From positions 1 through 64,000 of the forward strand of contig NZ_BJUZ01000002.1 in assembly GCF_007988885.1 (NCBI RefSeq): 64,000 bases of DNA, written 5' to 3'. Positions 46,758 to 54,994 of the stretch are shown here, one piece after another. This DNA comes from Gluconobacter wancherniae NBRC 103581. Its GTDB lineage: Bacteria > Pseudomonadota > Alphaproteobacteria > Acetobacterales > Acetobacteraceae. A model generated the notes under the pieces. The model searched no databases and was not told the origin of the DNA. It saw only the letters and a program-made list of their open reading frames with translations. How positions within the stretch are numbered: the first letter of the stretch is position 1; every line of letters starts with the position of its first letter. The translations under genes and the position numbers were made by a program.

Positions 46758-46848
46758 GGTATGTTCTCTCTGTCTGTATCCGGAGCCTTCCCGATATAGG
46801 GTGTGTTCCCGTTATGATCCAGTCAGCGCCGCAGTAAGGCCAGGTGAA

Positions 46849-47637
46849 TTATTTGCGGAGTTCCATTCCGATTGGCCCCTCACGGCGACCATGAGTGAAC
46901 TGGTCCACCATGGCATTTCCGGAGTTCATCAGTTCCGAAGCCAGCCCTTGCCAGACCAACTGGCCATGATAGAGCATGGCCGCGCGGTTTCCGATCCGCT
47001 GGGCGGAGGCCATGTCATGAGTGATGGCGATGGCTGTGGAGCCAAGCTTCTGCACACAATCTACAATCAGGCCATCAATGACGGCGCCCATGATTGGATC
47101 GAGGCCTGTTGTGGGTTCGTCGAAGAACAGAATGTTCGGTTGGCCAGCAATGGCCCGTGCAAGCCCCACGCGCTTTTGCATTCCGCCTGAGAGCTCGGAA
47201 GGGCTGAGCAGTCCCACAGAGGCATCAAGCCCGACCTGCTGGAGGATATTGCCAGCAAGTTCGCGTGCCTTGGCCATCGAGGGCTTTGGGCCTGCTGTGG
47301 GCAGGTGCTTGGCACGTAGACCAAACGCAATGTTGTCGGCCACGCTCATGCTGTCGAACAGGGCTGCATTCTGGAAGAGCATGCCAATCTGGCGGCGCAG
47401 TTCTTCCTGTCTTGTGCGGGATGCAGTGAGAACGTTTTCCCCATCAATTTCGATGGTACCGGCATCGGGTTGGATCAGGCCGAGGATACAGCGCAGCAGG
47501 ACGGATTTTCCCGACCCTGAGCCGCCGATAATGACCATCGAGGTCCCGGTTTCAACATCCAGGTCAATGCCATCCAGCACGACCTTGGAACCGAAAGCCT
47601 TGGAAAGGCCGCGAATGCGGATCTTGGGGGTGCTCAT
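46849..47637 (-). CDS. mlaF: Lipid-transport ABC ATPase MlaF-like
   Basis: 262 residues: Walker A IIGGSGSGKSVLLRC (about 35), Q-loop in LFQNAALFDSMSV, signature ELSGGMQKRVGLARAIA (about 145), Walker B ILFFDEPTTGLDPIMGAVID and the switch His in AITHDM. With MlaE it drives glycerophospholipid transport between inner and outer membrane, maintaining asymmetry. It overlaps mlaE by four bases. The usual MCE substrate-binding gene (mlaD) and mlaB/mlaC are not next to it; radA follows instead. The pair lies directly downstream of the psp genes on the same strand. Confidence 0.92.
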   Translation of the reverse strand: MSTPKIRIRGLSKAFGSKVVLDGIDLDVETGTSMVIIGGSGSGKSVLLRCILGLIQPDAGTIEIDGENVLTASRTRQEELRRQIGMLFQNAALFDSMSVADNIAFGLRAKHLPTAGPKPSMAKARELAGNILQQVGLDASVGLLSPSELSGGMQKRVGLARAIAGQPNILFFDEPTTGLDPIMGAVIDGLIVDCVQKLGSTAIAITHDMASAQRIGNRAAMLYHGQLVWQGLASELMNSGNAMVDQFTHGRREGPIGMELRK

Positions 47638-48419
47638 TGCGAGAAAAACAGGTCCGTCAGAAGATAATCGAATGTCAGCAGCAAGATGGATGCTGCGACG
47701 ACTGCGGCTGTTGTTGCCGCGCCTACGCCTTCTGCGCCGCCGCGGCTGTTGTAGCCATGATAGCAGCCAAGCAGAGCTATCAGGAAACCGAACACCGCCG
47801 CCTTCACCAGCCCGACCGTGACATCGATCGTCTTCAGAGAGCTCAGTGTTGCGTTGATATAGCCAGACGGAGAAAACCCGAGCTTGGCGACGGACACCGT
47901 GAAGCCGCCAAAGACGCCCAGAATATCGGCCACCAGCACCAGAAACGGAAGTGCGAGAGCTCCTGCCAGAAGGCGTGGCGTCACGAGATATTTCATGGGG
48001 TTGGTGGAGAGGGTTGTCAGGGCGTCGATCTGATCGGTGACGCGCATTGTGCCAATCTGGGCAGACATTGCAGCGCCAACGCGTCCGGCGACCATGAGTC
48101 CAGCCAGAACGGGCCCCAGTTCACGGGTGACGGAAAGGACCACGATGCCTGCGATGGCACTCTGAACATGGTACTGCCCGAAGCCCACATAGGATTGCAG
48201 GGCAATGACGCCGCCCGCGAAGAGGGCTGTCAGGGCTACGACTGGCAGTGAGAAAAAACCGATCTCGACAAGGCTGCTCAGGAATACGCGCCAGTAGAAG
48301 GGGGGGCGCACCAGATGCGACAGGGCTTCCAGCGCAAAAAGCGCGAGTGCACCTGCCTCTTTGACGAGACCAAGAAAAGCGCGGCCGAGGGCTGCGATAG
48401 GATCAAGAACGGCATTCAC
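47634..48419 (-). CDS. mlaE: Lipid-transport ABC permease MlaE-like
   Basis: 261 residues from a GTG at 48419 (AGGGG seven bases upstream); an in-frame TTG at 48455 would add 12 residues but lacks a ribosome site. Five to six spans with the permease signature RELGPVLAGLMVAGRVGAAM (about 105), SAQIGTMRVTDQIDAL and NPMKYLVTPRLLAG. The N-terminal interfacial helix AALGRAFLGLVKEAGALALF is typical of MlaE. It forms the membrane dimer partner of MlaF. The start is only about 45 bases from the stop of the PspC-like gene, so it may be read as the tail of the psp operon. Confidence 0.9.
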   Translation of the reverse strand: MNAVLDPIAALGRAFLGLVKEAGALALFALEALSHLVRPPFYWRVFLSSLVEIGFFSLPVVALTALFAGGVIALQSYVGFGQYHVQSAIAGIVVLSVTRELGPVLAGLMVAGRVGAAMSAQIGTMRVTDQIDALTTLSTNPMKYLVTPRLLAGALALPFLVLVADILGVFGGFTVSVAKLGFSPSGYINATLSSLKTIDVTVGLVKAAVFGFLIALLGCYHGYNSRGGAEGVGAATTAAVVAASILLLTFDYLLTDLFFSQ

Positions 48420-48464
48420 CCTTCTGCCCCTACCCTGCCTGCCCCGTGCCGTCAAAGGGAAGGC

Positions 48465-49814
48465 TCAGGCCTGACGCTCTGCGGAGCGCTCCAGATCACG
48501 GAACTGGCGCTCCAGCATGAAATCTGAAGATGTCACGAATTGTTCCATACGCGCCAGTCTGGGCTCCATGCGTGCCAGACGATCCTGAAGGTGGCTGAGT
48601 GGATGGCCGGGAGGTGCAGAAAATTCTTCAGCCGTTGTTGCGCGGCGGTTGCGATGGATGTTTCGCTGTTCACGGGCTGTGTGCGTAACTTCTGCCCACA
48701 AATCTACGGCGCGGCGTGTGTAGTAAATGTGTGGTGGAGTGTGGGCTTCTGACGCATTGCTACGTTGTTCAGCCATTCTGTGCTCCCAGTTCTGTACGAA
48801 CGACGCATATCCTGCGGAAGCATCGTCCCAGACCCTTTGCGGAATGGCCGAGATCGGCTCCCCGGTTTTGCGGCGGTGTCGACGCACAATGCTTATCACT
48901 CCCCAAATGATCAGGCCCACAAAGATATAATGCACGGGGCCATGATGTTCAGTGTGTGATGTGTGTGTCGTCGGTGCCTCATCGGAGTCGTCGTTGTCCC
49001 ATATTGGGCCGAGGCCGACTGCGGAGGTCATGGCTCCGATTGTGTCGGACGTGATTCGTGCACCGTCTGGATGGTGGCTGGTGGTGACATGTGCACCATT
49101 CGTGTTCGACGCGGTAATGTCTCCGCTGCCGAAAGAAGACTTGGTCAGCGTGCCGGTGACAGTGTCGATATGCAGGTCGCCACTGCTGAAACTGGCAAGT
49201 GCTGCGTCGCGCGCACTGATCTGGGCGTTGATGTCGCCGCTACCGTAAGACCGGGCATTGAGGGAGGCGATTTTCCCTCCGTCCAGCGCGATATCGCCAG
49301 AGGCCATGTTGTTGATGTCGGCGCTTGAAACGTCGCTGTTGCGGATGGTCAGGTCACCGCTGGAAAAATTATGGATGGCCATGGTGCCGGTGGCATGGTC
49401 GATGCGAACATCTCCGCCGCCGAGCATCGAGAGGTTCAGCCCTGTAACGCTATCGACGATAACATCTCCCGACCCTGTTCGGGCGGAGAGCGCGCCATTC
49501 ACATCTTGAATGGAATAGCTCGTTTTACCGCCCTGTTGGATCGTGATCGCCGTTCCGGTTGGAACATGCAATGTCGCCGTGTTGTGGTCTGTGCTGCAAT
49601 CGGCGTCATTGGCCGAAAAAACACTGTCCCCGTTTTCTCCGCTCTGGAGATGAATACCGTCTGGAAACTGGTTTTCGCCGTTTTCGCCCGTAATGGTGAG
49701 GTGGGAAAGGCAGGTTTTCCTGATGACAAGTGTGCTCGCAGTTGCCTGCGCACTCAGAGCCAGCATGCTTCCAATACCGAAAAGCGCGAGTGACAGGCTG
49801 CTGCGGGATGTCAT
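48465..49814 (-). CDS. Toastrack-like periplasmic repeat protein with PspC-type cytoplasmic tail
   Basis: 449 residues. Signal peptide about 1-26 (ALFGIGSMLALSAQATAS). The periplasmic domain, about 27-275, is a beta-repeat region rich in SGD(I/L/V) turns (TGSGDVIVDSVTG, SSGDLTIRNSDV, GSGDINAQISARD, SSGDLHIDTVTG, GSGDITASNTNG), like DUF4097/DUF2807 'toastrack' domains. One span (IFVGLIIWGVISIV, about 298) is followed by a basic stop RRHRRK and a cytoplasmic region. The last 30 residues (RLARMEQFVTSSDFMLERQF) resemble the C-terminus of E. coli PspC (RLREMERYVTSDTF as I recall it). It sits where pspC would be, one base after the previous stop, with GGAGG ahead. I infer that it replaces PspC as the stress sensor/partner of PspA and PspB. 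Confidence 0.75.
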   Translation of the reverse strand: MTSRSSLSLALFGIGSMLALSAQATASTLVIRKTCLSHLTITGENGENQFPDGIHLQSGENGDSVFSANDADCSTDHNTATLHVPTGTAITIQQGGKTSYSIQDVNGALSARTGSGDVIVDSVTGLNLSMLGGGDVRIDHATGTMAIHNFSSGDLTIRNSDVSSADINNMASGDIALDGGKIASLNARSYGSGDINAQISARDAALASFSSGDLHIDTVTGTLTKSSFGSGDITASNTNGAHVTTSHHPDGARITSDTIGAMTSAVGLGPIWDNDDSDEAPTTHTSHTEHHGPVHYIFVGLIIWGVISIVRRHRRKTGEPISAIPQRVWDDASAGYASFVQNWEHRMAEQRSNASEAHTPPHIYYTRRAVDLWAEVTHTAREQRNIHRNRRATTAEEFSAPPGHPLSHLQDRLARMEPRLARMEQFVTSSDFMLERQFRDLERSAERQA

Positions 49815-49815
49815 G

Positions 49816-51081
49816 TCATCCTCCCTGTTTTTCAGGAGTGACAGGCTGAACCGGAGCGGGTTGTGCCGTACTCTTTGGAGTTGATTGGGTTACGGGCGCC
49901 GCCGGGCTGGTGGGTGCAGAAGTAGCGGTAGGTGCTGCAGCGGACTGTGTCTCGGCTGGTGAGGGCGAAGCGGTGTTTTCAGGCGCATTTTGTGGTGCGC
50001 TCTGCACGGGGGGCATGCTGGATATTGTGGTGCCGGGCAATGGCCTGGAGAGCGACGGTGCGGTCGGCTGCGTGCTCGGAGGGAGCGTCGGTGCTGGGAT
50101 GGATACCGGAGGGTTGGGTGGCGTCTGTGCCGGTGCCGGGGGAGGTGCTGGCGCAGGATCGGGAATGCTGGGCTGCGGTTGCTGCGGGATCGTTGGTGTA
50201 GGCGCCGTGATGGTCGGGGGTGATGGTGCGGTCGGGGCAGGAGCCGGGGTTTGCGCTGGTGGCTGGACCGGTGGTGCGGCGACTGGGACTGCAGCGGGTG
50301 GCTGTGCTGTTGGACGCAGGATCTCGCCGTTTGGTGCGCCGACGCGAAGGGAGCCTGAGCCAGACCGGACGAGTGGTCCCGTGACCTTTTCGATGTTGAC
50401 CACGCCCGACCCATTTGCCGTGACGGTTGCGACGGTTGCGTTTCCCATGATTGTGGCGGTGGCCTGATCAGCTGTCACGATCGTAAGGGCTTCGATGCTT
50501 CCGCCGTTGATCATCAGGGACGCATTGTTCGTCAGTTGTGCCGATAGAGCGGAAAGCTGTGCGTTATCGGCTGTGAATGTGGATGTGCCTGACGACACGA
50601 TCTGTGCCGCGCGCTCCAGATAGCTGACATGAACGCTGGATGTTCCGTGCAGGCTCAGATCGAGAGACTGCACCCGTTCCATGTCCATCGTGTCAGAATC
50701 GAGACTGGCATCGAGGGATGCAAGGCTGCCGATGATGGTGAAATGCGTATCGTGGCTGTCATGGATGGACAGGCCTGTATTGGGCGAAATGCGGATGGCC
50801 AGCTTGCCGCCGGGTGCGCAGTTTCGCGTGGCGATCGTAATTTTGCTTTCGGCTTCGTCCTTGCCGTCACGCATCATCACCTGGGTGTTGCTGCTGCTGT
50901 CGAGAGACGCACCGTCCTTCAGGGAGGGGTCAACTGTAATTTTTACCTGACCCATGCAGGGTGTCGTCAGGTCCAGATCCTCTCCGGACATGGTGACATG
51001 CGCCGCATAGGCGGAATGCAGCGGTGCTGCACTGGCCAGACCGGCCAGAAACAGGTGACGCAGGACGATGCGAAACTTCAT
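49816..51081 (-). CDS. Exported toastrack-like protein with proline-rich tail
   Basis: 421 residues. Signal peptide about 1-26 (LFLAGLASAAPLHSAYA). Residues 27-255 form a beta-repeat domain of the same general type as the next gene (ITIATRNCAPGGKLAIRISP, GSGVVNIEKVTGPLVRSGSG, SLRVGAP), with short repeated units TxxNASLMINGGSIEALTIV. Residues about 258-421 are a low-complexity P/A/T/S/Q tail without a membrane span, able to reach through peptidoglycan. The start overlaps the pspB stop by four bases (ATGA), so it is a true psp-operon member. The two Cys at about 41 and 87 may pair. No family name; function inferred to be periplasmic sensing or scaffolding. Confidence 0.7.
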   Translation of the reverse strand: MKFRIVLRHLFLAGLASAAPLHSAYAAHVTMSGEDLDLTTPCMGQVKITVDPSLKDGASLDSSSNTQVMMRDGKDEAESKITIATRNCAPGGKLAIRISPNTGLSIHDSHDTHFTIIGSLASLDASLDSDTMDMERVQSLDLSLHGTSSVHVSYLERAAQIVSSGTSTFTADNAQLSALSAQLTNNASLMINGGSIEALTIVTADQATATIMGNATVATVTANGSGVVNIEKVTGPLVRSGSGSLRVGAPNGEILRPTAQPPAAVPVAAPPVQPPAQTPAPAPTAPSPPTITAPTPTIPQQPQPSIPDPAPAPPPAPAQTPPNPPVSIPAPTLPPSTQPTAPSLSRPLPGTTISSMPPVQSAPQNAPENTASPSPAETQSAAAPTATSAPTSPAAPVTQSTPKSTAQPAPVQPVTPEKQGG

Positions 51082-51305
51082 CGTGAACTCCTAGCTCTCC
51101 ACCCCGGTGCATCCTCATCGAGAATACGTTCGAGGTGGTCGATCCTTTCTTCCAGACGGGCGGCCTGCGCCTCAGCCTGTGATAATGCCAGATGCAGGGT
51201 CGGGTCAGCGGTCGTCCGCGTTCGTCGTCCCTGCAGTAATGCATGGACGATATAGATGATCGTTCCGAAGAAACAGGGGACGGCGACAAGGCCAACAATA
51301 TCCAC
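51078..51305 (-). CDS. pspB: Phage shock protein B-like membrane protein
   Basis: 75 residues. One N-terminal membrane span (IVGLVAVPCFFGTIIYIVHA, about 3-22) is followed by a short basic stretch and a coiled coil: ARLEERIDHLERILDEDAPGWR. The same region in E. coli PspB ends in the similar RIQALESILDAEHPNWR (remembered). The start is GTG with GGAGG eight bases upstream, 26 bases from the pspA stop. PspB works with PspC at the inner membrane to release PspF from PspA inhibition. The surrounding gene order pspF/pspA/pspB supports the call despite the short length. Confidence 0.85.
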   Translation of the reverse strand: MDIVGLVAVPCFFGTIIYIVHALLQGRRTRTTADPTLHLALSQAEAQAARLEERIDHLERILDEDAPGWRARSSR

Positions 51306-51331
51306 GTCAGAACCCTCCGTTTTTGACGGGA

Positions 51332-52015
51332 TCAGGCATCATGCTTTTTCTCGGCAACGCGGCGCTTGAGGGCTTCGAATTCGTCTTCAACGGCGGCATC
51401 GGTTTCCAGAGCGGCAAGTTCATCGTGGAGGGAGGGCCGACCGGAGCGGCGACCGAGATCATATGCTTCCGCCTTGCCTTCCAGTTCGTCCAGTGCGCGT
51501 TCAACCTGCTCGAAGCGGTTGAGCGTATCGTCGATACGGGTGTCATACAGTTTTTCGCGGGTCTTGAGGCGTCCCTGTGCGGTGCGTGCCCGCATGGTCA
51601 GTGCTTTCTCACGCGATTTTGCATCTGCCAGCTTGGCCTGAAGCTTCGCGATGTCGTCGTTCTGGTTTTCCAGACCTTCGATGACCTGCGCGATCTGCTG
51701 TTCAAGGGCCTCACGGGATTTTTCGACCGAGTGGCGCGCCGCGAGAGCGGCCTTGGCAAGGTCGTCGCGGTTGCGCGTGATGGCGAGCTCTGCCTTGCGC
51801 TGCCATTCGTCTTCCTCATGCATCATGGTGCGCACACGGCGTTCGAGCTGTTTGCGTTCGGCGATTGTACGGACCGCCTGACTGCGGACCTCTACCAGCG
51901 TGTCTTCCATTTCCTGGATGACAAGTCGGATCATCTTCTGCGGGTCCTCCGCATTGGCGAGGATCGCATTGAGGTTCGAGTTCACGATATCGGCGAGGCG
52001 AGAAAAAATACCCAT
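51332..52015 (-). CDS. pspA: Phage shock protein A (PspA/IM30)
   Basis: 227 residues, nearly all helix. The N-terminal amphipathic helix and first motif are GIFSRLADIVNSNLNAILAN and AEDPQKMIRLVIQEMEDTLV. A long coiled coil follows (RTIAERKQLERRVRTM, WQRKAELAITRNRDDLAKAA, IDDTLNRFEQVERALDELEG). PspA binds PspF to keep it inactive and, under envelope stress, assembles on the inner membrane to limit proton leak. I chose the ATG at 52015 with GGAAGGA upstream; a longer frame to 52162 is not conserved and enters the divergent promoter region. It is the first gene of the reverse psp operon. Confidence 0.95.
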   Translation of the reverse strand: MGIFSRLADIVNSNLNAILANAEDPQKMIRLVIQEMEDTLVEVRSQAVRTIAERKQLERRVRTMMHEEDEWQRKAELAITRNRDDLAKAALAARHSVEKSREALEQQIAQVIEGLENQNDDIAKLQAKLADAKSREKALTMRARTAQGRLKTREKLYDTRIDDTLNRFEQVERALDELEGKAEAYDLGRRSGRPSLHDELAALETDAAVEDEFEALKRRVAEKKHDA

Positions 52016-52128
52016 GACGCTTTCCTTCCTGAAGGAGAGATTTAGGACAGTTTGGACCGGCTTGTCAGGACCTTCATTCTGAGGCTGTACTGTTTTGCAC
52101 AAGACGATCTGGCGAAAGAGGCTGAGAA
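52016..52128. promoter_or_regulatory. Divergent pspA/pspF control region
   Basis: 113 bases separate the two starts. A PspF-controlled sigma-54 promoter for pspA is expected here. I searched both strands for GG-N10-GC; the nearest candidates have spacings of 9 (minus strand, GGTCCTGACAAGC) or 12, so no canonical -24/-12 site can be called by eye. Confidence 0.5.
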
Positions 52129-53196
52129 ATGGCGAGATCCACCGATCCCGATGAGGTTCCAACGCCGCTCGGGCGTTCTCCTGCCTTTCTCTCGATGCTG
52201 GATCACGTATCCCGTCTGGCGCCGCTGCGCCGTCCGGTTCTGGTGATTGGGGAGCGCGGGACCGGCAAGGAACTTGTCGCCGCCCGTCTGGCTCTTTTGT
52301 CCGAACGGTGGGATCGACCGCTCGTTAAACTTAACTGCGCGGCCCTGCCCGAAGCCCTGCTTGATAGCGAGTTGTTCGGCCATGAGGCTGGTGCCTTCAC
52401 GGGGGCCCAGAAGCGCCGGCAATCCCGATTCGAACGCGCTGATGGCGGCACGCTGTTTTTGGACGAAATCGCCACAGCGTCTCTGGCTGTTCAGGAAAAG
52501 CTCCTGCGCGTTATTGAATATGGCAGCTTCGAACGTGTGGGTGGGAACGAGACCATTCGCGTGGATGTCCGCATTATCGGTGCAACCAATGCAGATCTTC
52601 CTGCGATGGCCCGGCAAGGCACCTTCCGTGCGGATTTGCTGGATCGTCTGGCGTTTGATGTCGTCAATATTCCGCCGTTGCGTGCGCGGAAGGAGGACAT
52701 AGCCCTGCTCGCTGGACATTTCGCCACAAGGATGAGCTCGGAGTTGGGGCGTGATCTCTTTGCGGGTTTTACCAATCGGGGGATGAGTGTGCTCGAAGGG
52801 CATGGCTGGCCAGGGAACGTGCGTGAGCTCCGCAATGTCGTGGAGCGCAGCGTATATCGTATGGAGCGGCCGGAAAGGGCGCTGGACGAGATTGTACTGG
52901 ATCCTTTTGTCGTGCCGGACTGGCAATCCAAGCAGGGAGAAAGTCTTTCTGTGGAGCGCTCTCAAGATATTGTTTCTGGGGCTTCGGGCGAGGCTCATGG
53001 CTTTCCGCTGGATTTTGCGGAAGTCATCAAGGGGCATGAGCGGCATTTGCTGGAGGCGGCCCTGCGGGATGCGCAGTTCAGCCAGCGCCGGGCAGCAGAG
53101 CTTCTGGGGCTCACGTATTACCAGTTTCGCCACCATCTGCGGCTGCATGGTCTGGCGGACAAAGAGTCCCGAAAGGCGCTCGACCGAAAAGAGTAG
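52129..53196 (+). CDS. pspF: Sigma-54 activator PspF
   Basis: 355 residues, with no N-terminal receiver domain, as in PspF. AAA+ domain: Walker A IGERGTGKEL (about 41), the sigma-54 contact loop GAFTGA in GHEAGAFTGAQKRR (about 87), Walker B GGTLFLDEIATASLA (about 105) and the arginine-finger region. The C-terminal Fis-type helix-turn-helix is QRRAAELLGLTYYQFRHHLR (about 322-341). It hydrolyses ATP to open sigma-54 promoters and is held off by PspA. Divergent from pspA as in enterobacteria. Loss of a typical HTH spacing was not seen. Confidence 0.94.
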   Translation: MARSTDPDEVPTPLGRSPAFLSMLDHVSRLAPLRRPVLVIGERGTGKELVAARLALLSERWDRPLVKLNCAALPEALLDSELFGHEAGAFTGAQKRRQSRFERADGGTLFLDEIATASLAVQEKLLRVIEYGSFERVGGNETIRVDVRIIGATNADLPAMARQGTFRADLLDRLAFDVVNIPPLRARKEDIALLAGHFATRMSSELGRDLFAGFTNRGMSVLEGHGWPGNVRELRNVVERSVYRMERPERALDEIVLDPFVVPDWQSKQGESLSVERSQDIVSGASGEAHGFPLDFAEVIKGHERHLLEAALRDAQFSQRRAAELLGLTYYQFRHHLRLHGLADKESRKALDRKE

Positions 53197-53478
53197 GGCA
53201 TTGCTCATGGAAAATGGTGATGCAGGAATCGTGCCAAAATTTTGAACGCGGTGTTCGGGCCTGCTGAGGGCGTTTCTGGAGTGTTCGACCCTGTGTGATG
53301 TGGCGATATTTTCTGTTTAGTGGTGCGATGAGCCATTAAACAAAAAAATCCTGCCATTAAATAATATAAACGAAAAAATATAGTAATTTACAATAATACT
53401 ATTGAATTTTGTGTTTTATAATCCTATGTATCCTTTCGTCGTCGTGGTTTGAATGCCATTTCAGAGGATGGGAACAGC
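53197..53478. other. Intergenic region before the cys operon
   Basis: About 280 bases, with AT-rich runs at 53338-53415. It is the likely promoter region for cysH-cysD-cysNC. No gene, CysB-like site or terminator was recognised. Confidence 0.4.
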
Positions 53479-54159
53479 GTGTCGCTCTCGCAGACCGAAT
53501 TTCAGAGCCTGGAACAGCTCCCGGAAGAAGAGCTGCTTGGACAAGCATTGCGGACGCTCAAGGGGCGTGTGGCCATTGTTTCGTCGTTTGGGGCAGAGTC
53601 TGCTGTGCTGCTGGCGCTTGCGGCAAAGGCTGACCCGTCTGTTCCAGTCTTCTTTTTGGATACAAAGCGCCATTTTCCGGAGACGCTGGTCTATCGCGAT
53701 GTGCTGTCAGCCCGGCTGGGTCTGACTAATGTGCGCACGATTGGCCCGCGAGAGAAATCACTGGAAGATCGTGATCCTCAGGATCAGCTTGCGGCCTTTG
53801 ATCCGGATGCATGTTGCGCGCTGCGCAAGGTGGAGCCGCTGGATCTCGTATTGCCCGATTTTGATGTGTGGATTACGGGGCGCAAGCGAAATCAGGCACA
53901 GACACGGTCGCGCCTCCAACTTGTGGAGCGCGAAGACAACGGACAGGTAAAGCTCAATCCGCTGGCAAACTGGACACCAGAACGGATCGGGGATGCCATG
54001 AGTGAATGGGGGCTGCCCCCTCATCCCCTCGTTGCACAGGGTTACACTTCAATAGGTTGCGCGCCCTGCACGCGTGCCATCAGGAGTGGTGAGGACGGGC
54101 GGGCTGGTCGATGGGCCGGACTCGCCAAAACGGAATGCGGCATCCACCGGCCGGCATGA
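53479..54159 (+). CDS. cysH: Adenylylsulfate (APS/PAPS) reductase
   Basis: 226 residues. PP-loop SSFGAESAVLLAL (about 29) and FFLDTKRHFPETL. The Cys pair DACCALRK (about 113), a second pair GCAPC (about 193) and a near-terminal catalytic Cys in ECGIH. The CC...CxxC pattern marks the iron-sulfur type (assimilatory APS reductases), while short E. coli-type PAPS reductases lack it. It makes sulfite in the cytoplasm. The start is a choice: a TTG at 53449 has no ribosome site, whereas the GTG at 53479 follows GGATGGGA and gives MSLSQTEF. Its stop overlaps a possible cysD start (ATGA). Confidence 0.9.
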   Translation: MSLSQTEFQSLEQLPEEELLGQALRTLKGRVAIVSSFGAESAVLLALAAKADPSVPVFFLDTKRHFPETLVYRDVLSARLGLTNVRTIGPREKSLEDRDPQDQLAAFDPDACCALRKVEPLDLVLPDFDVWITGRKRNQAQTRSRLQLVEREDNGQVKLNPLANWTPERIGDAMSEWGLPPHPLVAQGYTSIGCAPCTRAIRSGEDGRAGRWAGLAKTECGIHRPA

Positions 54160-54173
54160 AACGGGAACGGACA

Positions 54174-54992
54174 ATGACACTGCCAGAACCGCGTATTATG
54201 GATGACCTCGATCAACTCGAGGCTCAAAGCATTTTCATCCTGCGCGAAGCGTACCGTAAGCTGAAGCCTCTCTCGCTGCTGTGGTCTCTTGGAAAAGACA
54301 GCAACGTGATGGTCTGGCTTGCACGAAAAGCCTTTATGGGGCGCGTGCCTTTCCCGGTGATGCACGTTGATACCGAGAAGAAATTCCCGGAAATGTATGC
54401 ATTCCGTGATGAGTACACCAAGAAGTGGGATCTGGACCTTCTTCTGGGTTATTGCCCGCCGGTTGAGGAAATTGATCCGTCTCTGCCGCCTGCTGCCCGT
54501 TCCGCTGCGCGTAAGACCGCTGGACTGGCTGCCATGATCGAGAAGCACAAGCTGCGTGGTGTGATTGCGGGTATTCGCCGCGATGAGCAGGCCACGCGTG
54601 CGAAAGAGCGCGTGTTTAGTCCACGCGGGGCTGGGCATCGCTGGGACGTGCGCAACCAGCCGCCGGAATTCTGGGACCAGTATGCAACGCCTTATGAAGA
54701 CGGCATGCATATCCGTGTTCATCCGCTGCTTGCGTGGCGCGAGATTGATATCTGGCGTTATATCGAGCGCGAAGGCATTCCGCTGGTTGATTTGTACTTT
54801 GCCAAGGATGGCAAGCGTTATCGCTCGCTTGGCGATCAGGACATTACTAACCCTGTTGAAAGCAATGCCACTACGGTTTCCGAGGTTATTGCCGAATTGG
54901 AAAACAGTAAGACTTCCGAGCGGGCTGGCCGCGCGATGGATCATGAATCAGAAGACGTGTTCGAGCGTCTGCGTGTTGCGGGGTATCTGTGA
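54174..54992 (+). CDS. cysD: Sulfate adenylyltransferase subunit 2
   Basis: 272 residues. PP-loop [17 protein letters not shown] (about 36-52), [40 protein letters not shown] (about 122) and [18 protein letters not shown], all typical of CysD. It adenylylates sulfate to APS, driven by the GTPase CysN. I chose the ATG at 54174; an ATG at 54156 overlaps the cysH stop and is also possible. It lies within a tight operon, with the cysN start only 3 bases beyond its stop. Confidence 0.94.
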   Translation: MTLPEPRIMDDLDQLEAQSIFILREAYRKLKPLSLLWSLGKDSNVMVWLARKAFMGRVPFPVMHVDTEKKFPEMYAFRDEYTKKWDLDLLLGYCPPVEEIDPSLPPAARSAARKTAGLAAMIEKHKLRGVIAGIRRDEQATRAKERVFSPRGAGHRWDVRNQPPEFWDQYATPYEDGMHIRVHPLLAWREIDIWRYIEREGIPLVDLYFAKDGKRYRSLGDQDITNPVESNATTVSEVIAELENSKTSERAGRAMDHESEDVFERLRVAGYL

Positions 54993-54994
54993 TC

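Noticed and set aside
49900-50330. Repetitive GC-rich stretch as a CRISPR or tandem repeat
   Set aside because: Irregular spacing; explained by proline/alanine codons of the exported protein.
49910-50467. Glycine-rich forward frame
   Set aside because: It is the complement of the proline-rich tail codons, an artefact of low complexity.
52042-53208. Reverse frame of 388 codons opposite pspF
   Set aside because: Shadow of the intact pspF AAA+ gene.
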